Positions 53,348 to 60,898 of a DNA stretch of 64,000 nt are shown in pieces (the first letter of the stretch is position 1; each line of letters opens with the position of its first letter). The stretch is from NCBI RefSeq assembly GCF_900182575.1, contig NZ_FXSZ01000001.1, positions 434,001 to 498,000 on the forward strand. The letters are read 5' to 3'. A program made the translations under genes and the position numbers. Source of the DNA: Solitalea koreensis. Lineage in GTDB: Bacteria > Bacteroidota > Bacteroidia > Sphingobacteriales > Sphingobacteriaceae. The notes beneath the pieces are model-generated. The model searched no databases. It worked only from the letters and a program-made list of their open reading frames with translations, and was not told where the DNA came from.

Positions 53348-54100
53348 TTATGGAAATACGACATAATTATCCATCTCATCTTTAAGTCGAGGGTTATGAG
53401 CATTATAAGTAGCTAGCGCTGCTTTAATCGTTCCTAGATAATATTGCAATAGACTAATGTCAGTAGTTGCTTGACTTATGTATGACTGATCCCATTTTAT
53501 TCCGGTAACTTGAATCATAAATTTTTGCTTCTCCACACTATAATCGCCAAGATAACTTCCTTTCAGGCTTGCCCATGCAGCTGGCTCGCTGAGGCGGTCG
53601 GTAAAATCGATTTTACGCCACACGGCAGCTTTCTCCCCCAGCTTAAAATCCTCATTTTCAACAACATTAAACTTAAGTATTACGTTTGACGTTTTTAAAG
53701 AAGCGTCCCTTAATAAAACCACCGGCACTAAACTGCTAGCCGTTCCTGCTTTTATTACGTAATTTTTGCTGACAGCCGGATCATCGAATCGGATAAAGTG
53801 CTTGCCTGGAACTGCGTTGTTTGCTCCATCCACTTGTACTTGTTCCAGTTTAAAGCTTCTATCTTTTGGAGTGGAGCCACCCATAGCGAAGATGTCAAAA
53901 AAAACGGTATCCTGCTTCAAATCAGGACTTTCGTAATAAAAAGTGTATGGCTTTAGGGTATCTGACAGACTAGTGCGAGGCGACTTAATGGACCCAAATT
54001 GTATCCTAGCCACTTCATTATAAGTTAAATACTCATCTTCTTTGCAAGAAGCCAGGGCCAACAGGGCCAGTGCTCCTAAAAAATATTTTACTTTCTTCAT
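53348..54100 (-). CDS. DUF4843 family lipoprotein
   Basis: 250 residues from ATG 54100. The frame is open upstream to 54127, overlapping susD, but MKKVKYFLGALALLALASC (Cys19) fixes the start. The chain holds YLTYNEVARIQFG, DTVFFDIFAMGGSTPKDRSFKLEQV, GKHFIRFDDP and ILKFNVVENEDFKLGE, matching DUF4843, a family found mostly next to SusC/SusD and PKD-like lipoproteins. Function unknown; probably surface-exposed. Confidence 0.87.
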   Translation of the reverse strand: MKKVKYFLGALALLALASCKEDEYLTYNEVARIQFGSIKSPRTSLSDTLKPYTFYYESPDLKQDTVFFDIFAMGGSTPKDRSFKLEQVQVDGANNAVPGKHFIRFDDPAVSKNYVIKAGTASSLVPVVLLRDASLKTSNVILKFNVVENEDFKLGEKAAVWRKIDFTDRLSEPAAWASLKGSYLGDYSVEKQKFMIQVTGIKWDQSYISQATTDISLLQYYLGTIKAALATYNAHNPRLKDEMDNYVVFP

Positions 54101-54113
54101 AGTTTTAAACAGA

Positions 54114-55583
54114 TTAATCAAGGTCAATTGTTTCCGATTGGGGCAATGGAATTAAATAATTGATGGTTGCTGCAGCCGGTACGAACAGAACATTAGGCTT
54201 AACAGCGTTCAACCGTTTATAGGCAAAAAACGCCTGTCCTTCTGCAAAAAACTCTTTGCGATATTCTTTAAGCAGCTCATTTACAAACAAATTCGGATCT
54301 GTAGGCAAGGTGGTTGCCGAAATATTACGGGAGGTGCGGAAACTCGCCCACAATGCCTGGGCTTCTGCCGATGGCGCTGTTTCTATGGCGATCATATACA
54401 TTTCGCTGATGCGAAGCAATGGAATCTGCTTGAAATCAGTGGCAAGGCTACTAGCAGTTTGTGCTACCTGATATTTCTTCATCACGTAGGCTTTCGCCCC
54501 GCTAGTCAAGGTGATCAATTCCCAAAGATTGGCTGCACGAATGTCAGTAGTCACATTGCCAAAAAGCTGCGAATTGATCGTAGTCGCCGATGTGCTCTTT
54601 TTGAGCGTGCCGTTGGCAAAGTATCCGGAGTATTTGTTATACAGTGAAACATCATACAGTCCAAAAATATGCTCGCAGGTAAGCACATAATCTTTGTTGG
54701 CCATGTCGATCGCCGTTCCCAAACGGAACTTTACCGATCCGTCGCTGTTTTTGGCATCAATAACCACTTTGGCGCATTCATATGCCTTTTCCTTATTTTT
54801 AAACCACAAATAGGCGCGCGCCTGCAATGCTTTTACGGCATAGTAGTTCATGCGCAGGTAACGGTAGGCCAAATAGGTATCCTTGTCGATAAGCTCGGCG
54901 GTCTGATCCGGCCTTCTTAATTGTTCTATGGAGAATTTAACAAAGGGATCCATATCCTTGGTTAATGCTTCAGCCTCCGCCAAATCTCTTAACAAGGCTT
55001 CCTTAAAAGCTTCATATGGCAAAAGTGTATTCGGCGTTTTAGAGAAGTTAGTCACATACGCCAGCATATTGCCGTTATTTACATCCGTTGGAACCGGACC
55101 AAACAAGCGCAGAATATCCAAGTGACAATAGGCGCGCAAAGCAAAGCATTCGGATTTAATAGTTTCGTACAGGCCAGGGGTTTTAAATACCGCCTTATTT
55201 GCATCAATATGATCAAGGATAGAATTGATATTGGCAATGACTTTATATTCCGCTTGATATATAGTACCCCATGAGCTTTCAACTCCAACATCTGTGTAAT
55301 TAAAAAGACCCAATCTTGATTCAGTCGTATTAGCCGTTACATCCCAACTTGAAACGGCTTGTTCAATGGTAGTAAAGGTCATAGCACTTCCGTACAAATT
55401 AGTTGCCTTCATTTGAACATACACTCCACTCAGCGCATCCTTAAAACCGTCTTCTGTTGAAAAAAGCACCTCCTGAGTCATTTCAGTTTTAGGGTTAACG
55501 GTTAAATAATCCGTACAGGAAGAATTCACCAATGAGCCCAACAACAGGGTTACAACGATATATTTTAGATTTATCATCTTCAT
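54114..55583 (-). CDS. SusD/RagB-family lipoprotein (locus copy A)
   Basis: 489 residues with lipobox NSS-C (Cys23). SusD hallmarks: VNPKTEMTQEVLFSTEDGFKDALSGVYVQMK, ECFALRAYCHLDILRLFGPVP, KALQARAYLWFKNKEKAYECAK, IPLLRISEMYMIAIETAP and ELLKEYRKEFFAEGQAFFAYKRL. Begins 4 bp after susC. Closely related to the SusD at 59.5-60.9 kb, with matching start TDYLTVNPKTEM, so the SusC/SusD pair was duplicated as a unit. Confidence 0.93.
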   Translation of the reverse strand: MKMINLKYIVVTLLLGSLVNSSCTDYLTVNPKTEMTQEVLFSTEDGFKDALSGVYVQMKATNLYGSAMTFTTIEQAVSSWDVTANTTESRLGLFNYTDVGVESSWGTIYQAEYKVIANINSILDHIDANKAVFKTPGLYETIKSECFALRAYCHLDILRLFGPVPTDVNNGNMLAYVTNFSKTPNTLLPYEAFKEALLRDLAEAEALTKDMDPFVKFSIEQLRRPDQTAELIDKDTYLAYRYLRMNYYAVKALQARAYLWFKNKEKAYECAKVVIDAKNSDGSVKFRLGTAIDMANKDYVLTCEHIFGLYDVSLYNKYSGYFANGTLKKSTSATTINSQLFGNVTTDIRAANLWELITLTSGAKAYVMKKYQVAQTASSLATDFKQIPLLRISEMYMIAIETAPSAEAQALWASFRTSRNISATTLPTDPNLFVNELLKEYRKEFFAEGQAFFAYKRLNAVKPNVLFVPAAATINYLIPLPQSETIDLD

Positions 55584-55587
55584 AGTA

Positions 55588-58500
55588 TTAAAATGTGGTA
55601 GTAATGCTGAATGAAAGTTGTCTGGAGAACGGGTATGACGTTCCGCGTTCTTGTTTTATGGACGACATGTAGAAAGGATCAGACATACTCGCCGTGAAGT
55701 TCATTTCGTTCACTCCTATGCTTTGGCTCAGGAATTTTGAACGTAGGTTGTACTGCGCAGTGATGCTCTGGCACTTAAGGGTGCGTTCATCCTGTACAAA
55801 TCTTGAACTTTTGGGGGTCGCACTGCCCGAGGTTAAAGGAGTAATGCCTTTGAACGCAGCTCTGTCGTCCAGGGTTTTCCAACGGTCGTAATACACCCGA
55901 GAGTCCACATTGTATTGAATGTCAGCATTCTCCACTTTATTGATTAGTGTTTGGTTGTAAAGTTCTGCACCTAAACGGTACCCGAAGGACATATTTAAAC
56001 TTAAGTTTTTATACATGACCCGTGTGCTGAAATTACCCCAGATGGTAGGATCTGTGGAGCCTACAGCCACTAGGTCGGCCGCCTTCCAGGTATATGTTGG
56101 CAAACCGTCTTTACCCATATAGAGTTCATTACCTGTACTCGGGTCAATCCCCAAAGAAGGAACTACCCATATTGTACTGGTTGAGTACCCTTCCTTAAAG
56201 GTGGTGCTTGGAGCAGCTAATAGGGAACTATTTTTTTGAGCATCTTTCAGTGTCTGTTCTTCGATTTTTTTCTGAGCGTCTTTTAGCGCCTTAGAAATCT
56301 CAACAATCTTGTTTTCATTGTGATTCATGCCCATGGACACGCTCCATTGGAATTTATTAACCGTATTTTTAATTAGAACTCCTGTAACCCTTAACTCATA
56401 TCCACGGTTCTCTACTTTGCCCATATTTTCAGTATAGCTGTTAAATCCGCTTGAAGCCGGAAGGGTTACAGAAGAAATCATACCGTTTGTAGTTTGGATA
56501 TAGGTATCTGCCGATAGTTTCAGGCGTGTATTCAGAAATTCAGCATCCATACCTACATCGTATTTCATGGTTTGCTGCCATTTCAAATCCGGGTTTCCTA
56601 ATCCCAATAAATAGGTGCCATTCCAGTTAAAGTATCGATCATCCGTAAAGTAACGGTATGAAGAAAGTGCCTGATAAGTACTAAAATTCTGAGATCCTGT
56701 AATCCCTAAAGATCCACGCAGCTTTAGTCGGTTGATCACTTTTGAATCTTTAAGAAAGGACTCATTATGGAGATTCCAACCTGCCCCGAATGCCCAAAAT
56801 GGAGCAAAACGCTTATTGGCACCAAATTGAGAAGAACCGTCTATACGGTATGAAGCATCCACGAAGTAGCGATTGTCGTAGCTATAGTTTGCATTACCTG
56901 TAAAACCCACCGATCTTAATAAACCTTCAGATCCTGAAGGTTTGCCAGTAGCGTACTTCTGTGCCATGGAGATAATGTCAAAATCAGAACTGTTAAACCC
57001 TTCTGTAAGAAAATTATACGATGAATATTGGTTTTCGCGGATGCTGTAATCCATACCAGCGAAGACGGTATGTTTGCCGCCAAATGTCTTATTATAACTT
57101 AAGTTCAGAGCTGCATTATATGACAGTCTATTTGTAATACCGTAATTATAATCTCCTTTTCTGAAGATATCGGCTTCTGTATATGCAGCGAATGCGGTAT
57201 GGTCTGCCGGCCTAAACCTATCAGATTCATTTTCACCCTTAGTAAAACCCACACTTCCTCTCATGATTAACTCTTTAAAAATGGGAAACTCAATAGAGGT
57301 ATTGTTGGTGATATCAAATGTATTTGTCTTATCGAAAACATTCAAGGTGGCATTGTAAAGAGGATTGGTTGGCAAAGTGCCTCCCCAACGACCCTGCCAA
57401 TCCAAATTTCCGTAATCGCCTAAAAATTTGAGCGCCTTGCCGTTTTCATCATAGGCTTTCCAATAAGGATTCAATTTCACGTAATCACTAAAGGACCCAT
57501 AAGGAGAATTGGCAGAGTTCCCATCGGAAATCATTAAGTTATTACTAAACCTTATTTTATTATGGGTATAAGCCAGGTTGATGGTTCCGTTATAGGTGTT
57601 ACGATCAGAGCCTTTCATTACACCCTGAATATCATTCAATTGCACAGAAGCAGAATAGCGAAACTTTTGATCGCCACCCTCTAAACGCAAATTATGACGC
57701 TGGCCAACACCCGTATTAAGTGGAATATCTAACCAATAAGTATCTACTCCGCTATTAATGTCATTTAAAATATAGTTATAATAACGCTTTATACGCAAAT
57801 CAGTCGCAACTGAATTGTTATTGTAAAGTCCCATGGTCTCTTCTAATGCCAGTTTATCTTTTGCATTTAATAGATTATAAGCGCTTAAGTCAGGGGCCTC
57901 AACGTTTATATTAGCACTATAAGAAACACGAAGCTTTCCTTGCTTAGGCGCTTTCGAGGTTATAACAACTACCCCGTTTGCACCTCTTGACCCATAAATA
58001 GCTGTCGCCGCGGCATCTTTTAGGATAGTAAGCGATTCCACCTCATTGGAGTTCATGTCCAATAATTTTTGCAAAGTGGTTTCAAAGCCGTCAAGGATAA
58101 TTAATGGGGTATTTAAGGCAACACGAGTCTCATTTTGCAAATCATTTACGTTTGGCAAGCTTGAATTTCCCCTGATTTGAAGTTCTGGTAAACGGTTAGG
58201 GTCGGAACCAAATAAATTGCTTTCAATTATATTAAACGAAGGATCCACATTCCGAAGAGAGGTAATGAGGTTACGGTTACCGAATAGCTCCAATTCTTTA
58301 GCCGTAACAGTAGTTGAAGCTCCTGTATAGCTTTGGTCTACCTTATTGAAGATACCTGTTGACACCACTACTTCATTCAGCTTACTCGCTGCTGCTTTAA
58401 GAGAAATATTATAAGCGGTCTGATCACCTACCGTAATTGTTCGGGCTTCAAAACCCACAAAACTGATCTGAATTTGTGCTTTTTCATCAACTGTAAGTGT

Positions 58501-59004
58501 AAAGGCGCCCTCTGCATTGGTGATGGTTACATTATTAGTGCCTACTTCTCGCACAGTAGCACCTGGCAATGGATCTTTACTATCATCTGTAACAATGCCA
58601 GAAATAGCTCTTTTAATTACTGCGGAAGAAGATTTTTTTGGCGACTGTTTTTCAGTTATTACAATTGTTTTGTTAGCAATTGCATAAGTAAACGGCTGAT
58701 TAACAAATACCTGATCAAGAGCCGCATTTAATGATAGCTTTTTGAAAGATACAGATACAGGATTAGCTTTAGCAAGTTGCTCTTGTTTATAAAATACCTT
58801 ATAACCAGCCTGTTTACTAACAGACTCAAGTACACTTTCTAATGAAACATTTTTACTGTTAAGCGTAATAGATTGAGAATATGCATTTGCGCTTAATAGC
58901 AATGCTGAAACAATAATTAACATCGAGGTTAATCTGCTTAACCTTGATGGAGAATTGATTGGAATCAGCCGTGAAGATTTTCTAAATAGTAATTTTAACT
59001 TCAT
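55588..59004 (-). CDS. SusC-family TonB-linked transporter with STN signalling domain (locus copy A)
   Basis: 1138 residues. Signal peptide to about residue 44 (LLLSANAYSQ), an STN domain at about 46-122 (LNSKNVSLESVLESVSKQAGYKVFY...FTYAIANKTIVITE), a CarboxypepD_reg sandwich (about 133-215, ISGIVTDDSKDPLPGATV), a LNEVVVSTG TonB box, a plug (TPLIILDGFETTL, SLTILKDAAATAIYGSRGANGVVVIT) and a barrel ending FSITTTF. STN domains usually contact a FecR-type anti-sigma factor, coupling transport to ECF-sigma activation; the upstream promoter element fits. Heads the locus SusC-SusD-DUF4843-PKD-TlpA(x4). Confidence 0.94.
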   Translation of the reverse strand: MKLKLLFRKSSRLIPINSPSRLSRLTSMLIIVSALLLSANAYSQSITLNSKNVSLESVLESVSKQAGYKVFYKQEQLAKANPVSVSFKKLSLNAALDQVFVNQPFTYAIANKTIVITEKQSPKKSSSAVIKRAISGIVTDDSKDPLPGATVREVGTNNVTITNAEGAFTLTVDEKAQIQISFVGFEARTITVGDQTAYNISLKAAASKLNEVVVSTGIFNKVDQSYTGASTTVTAKELELFGNRNLITSLRNVDPSFNIIESNLFGSDPNRLPELQIRGNSSLPNVNDLQNETRVALNTPLIILDGFETTLQKLLDMNSNEVESLTILKDAAATAIYGSRGANGVVVITSKAPKQGKLRVSYSANINVEAPDLSAYNLLNAKDKLALEETMGLYNNNSVATDLRIKRYYNYILNDINSGVDTYWLDIPLNTGVGQRHNLRLEGGDQKFRYSASVQLNDIQGVMKGSDRNTYNGTINLAYTHNKIRFSNNLMISDGNSANSPYGSFSDYVKLNPYWKAYDENGKALKFLGDYGNLDWQGRWGGTLPTNPLYNATLNVFDKTNTFDITNNTSIEFPIFKELIMRGSVGFTKGENESDRFRPADHTAFAAYTEADIFRKGDYNYGITNRLSYNAALNLSYNKTFGGKHTVFAGMDYSIRENQYSSYNFLTEGFNSSDFDIISMAQKYATGKPSGSEGLLRSVGFTGNANYSYDNRYFVDASYRIDGSSQFGANKRFAPFWAFGAGWNLHNESFLKDSKVINRLKLRGSLGITGSQNFSTYQALSSYRYFTDDRYFNWNGTYLLGLGNPDLKWQQTMKYDVGMDAEFLNTRLKLSADTYIQTTNGMISSVTLPASSGFNSYTENMGKVENRGYELRVTGVLIKNTVNKFQWSVSMGMNHNENKIVEISKALKDAQKKIEEQTLKDAQKNSSLLAAPSTTFKEGYSTSTIWVVPSLGIDPSTGNELYMGKDGLPTYTWKAADLVAVGSTDPTIWGNFSTRVMYKNLSLNMSFGYRLGAELYNQTLINKVENADIQYNVDSRVYYDRWKTLDDRAAFKGITPLTSGSATPKSSRFVQDERTLKCQSITAQYNLRSKFLSQSIGVNEMNFTASMSDPFYMSSIKQERGTSYPFSRQLSFSITTTF

Positions 59005-59440
59005 AGATTTTGCTTTAAAATTGATTGCTTAACAGTTATTTTTTTATTAATCGGCCACTTGCGAATAATCGTTTTTAAGTTTTTAAACAGGCTTATTTTC
59101 AAAATTTCATTTGCCTATAACCTGTCTATTTAGCTTATTATTCTGTTAAGACGGCTAGGTTCGAAGTTTGTGTAAGAGAAAATGAAAAAAATCAAACTTT
59201 AAAAAGAAGGGTGATTTCAGAATGATATGTTTCACGTTTATCATTTTTTCCAGGAGCATTTAAATGGCGACAGGCAGGCTTTTAAGTACTGCGTTAATTT
59301 AAAAGCCCAATGCGTTTTCTTCTGTTTAGGTGCCGATAAACTCCATTTTCCTTTTATCAATCATTACCTCTGGTTTAGCATATTTTTTTCAGGCTTAAAA
59401 GGAATTGTCTCACACGGAGATCCTCCTCCTATAAAAAAGC
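59005..59440. other. Leader/promoter region of SusC copy A
   Basis: AT-rich region holding the ECF-type element at 59147-59175 and a leader of about 135 nt whose first part (ACAGAATAATAAG, GCAAATGAAATTT) is shared with the leader of SusC copy B. The remaining ~260 bp toward the terminator shows no convincing gene; an open frame on the plus strand (59227-59517) has no coding character and runs through the terminator. Confidence 0.55.
59147..59175 (-). promoter_or_regulatory. ECF-sigma-type promoter element, copy 2
   Basis: Minus strand TTACACAAAC (59166-59175), 11 nt, CCGTCTTA (59147-59154), about 142 bp upstream of SusC copy A. Same blocks and spacer as copies 1 and 3. Confidence 0.62.
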
Positions 59441-59472
59441 AAAAAGGGACAATTATAAAATTGCCCCTTTTT
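59441..59472. terminator. Terminator after SusD copy B
   Basis: AAAAAGGGACAATT / AATTGCCCCTTTTT: 14-position stem with one mismatch and 4-nt loop, with T tracts on the minus strand. It separates the two SusC/SusD pairs into independent transcripts. Confidence 0.8.
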
Positions 59473-59513
59473 ATGCAGAGTTCTATTTCAAACTGCCAGG
59501 GCTGCCAAACAGA

Positions 59514-60896
59514 TTAATTAAGGTTAATCGTTTCCGTTTTAGGTAATGGAATTAAATAATTGATCTTTGCTTCAGTCGGAACGAATAGTACATTGGTTTT
59601 TAAATTCAAACGTTTACAGGCAAAAAACGACTGTCCTTCAGCATAGAACTCTTTACGATATTCCTTAATCAGTTCAGTTTGAAGCAAGGCAGGATCAACA
59701 GGCAAAGTTATTGGAGCACGATTACCAATACCCCTAGCAGAACGAAACGCCGTCCATAGCGCCTGGGCATCTGCGGGAGGTGCCGTTTCGATAGCGATCA
59801 TATACATTTCACTTAAACGCAATAAAGGAATTTGTTTTCCCCCTTCATATTTCCTTAAAACGTAGTTCTCTTTTATCAATTGCCAAAGATTGAGCTCACG
59901 CATATCAGTCCCTGTATTGCCATAGAGCTGCAAATTAATGACAGCATTGTTGTTACCGCCCTTTTTTAAGGTTCCATTCTGAAACAATGAGGTGTATTTA
60001 CTAGCTAAGTTAAAGTCATACAGAGCAAAAATATGTTCGCTGGTCAACGTGTAGTCTTTATTAGTTGACATGTCGGCACTTACTCCTAAACGAAATTTAG
60101 GTGTACCATTACTGTTTTTAGCATCAATAACAATTTTGGCGCATTCATATGCCTTTTCTTTATTATTGAACCACAAATATGCGCGTGCCTGCAATGCCTT
60201 TATAGCATAGTAATTCATTTTCAAATTACGGGAGTCAAAATAGGTATCCTTAGTTGTAACATTTGTTACAATTGGATCTATAGCTTTTACTAATCCTTCT
60301 GCCTCTACCAAGTCTTTTAACAAGGCTTCTTGAAAGAAGGATGCACGAGTCCCAGATAAGTCAATCACATAAGCCAGCTTGTTGCCAGCACTGACATCGG
60401 AAGCAACAGGACCATACAAACGTAAAATGTCCAAATGGCAATAAGCTCGCAATGCCAGGCATTCTGCTTTAATGGTTTCGTACGTACCGGGGCTTGTAAA
60501 AACTTCTCTTTTTTCATCAATATGGCTAAGTATCACATTGATGCCAGCAATGATCGTATATTCTGTCCCATATATAGAAGACCATGAGTTTTCAACCTTT
60601 GTATCTGTATAGTTAAAAAGGTTCAATTGCTCTTCAGCCGAACCAGGAGCGACATCCCAATTTGAAACGGCGTGCTCAATGGTTGTCATGGTCATGGCCC
60701 CCCCATACGCTTCAGTTCCTTTCATTTGAATATATATCCCATTCAGTGCATCCTTAAAGCCTTTTTCTGTTGAAAAAAGCTTATCCTGTCTCATTTCAGT
60801 TTTAGGGTTAACAGTTAAATAATCCGTACAGGATGTATTTGTTAATGATCCCAACAACAGTGTAACAACGATATATTTTAGATTTTTCATCTTCAT
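59514..60896 (-). CDS. SusD/RagB-family lipoprotein (locus copy B)
   Basis: 460 residues with lipobox NTS-C (Cys23-24). Same motifs as copy A: VNPKTEMRQDKLFSTEKGFKDALNGIYIQMK, ECLALRAYCHLDILRLYGPVA, KALQARAYLWFNNKEKAYECAK, ELIKEYRKEFYAEGQSFFACKRL. About 29 residues shorter through scattered small deletions. Starts 2 bp after SusC copy B. Ends at a terminator and has no DUF4843/PKD/TlpA genes after it. Confidence 0.93.
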   Translation of the reverse strand: MKMKNLKYIVVTLLLGSLTNTSCTDYLTVNPKTEMRQDKLFSTEKGFKDALNGIYIQMKGTEAYGGAMTMTTIEHAVSNWDVAPGSAEEQLNLFNYTDTKVENSWSSIYGTEYTIIAGINVILSHIDEKREVFTSPGTYETIKAECLALRAYCHLDILRLYGPVASDVSAGNKLAYVIDLSGTRASFFQEALLKDLVEAEGLVKAIDPIVTNVTTKDTYFDSRNLKMNYYAIKALQARAYLWFNNKEKAYECAKIVIDAKNSNGTPKFRLGVSADMSTNKDYTLTSEHIFALYDFNLASKYTSLFQNGTLKKGGNNNAVINLQLYGNTGTDMRELNLWQLIKENYVLRKYEGGKQIPLLRLSEMYMIAIETAPPADAQALWTAFRSARGIGNRAPITLPVDPALLQTELIKEYRKEFYAEGQSFFACKRLNLKTNVLFVPTEAKINYLIPLPKTETINLN

Positions 60897-60898
60897 AA

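Noticed and set aside
59227..59517. 96-codon plus-strand frame between the SusC/SusD pairs
   Set aside because: It crosses the terminator hairpin at 59441-59472, has no family resemblance, and overlaps the end of SusD copy B.
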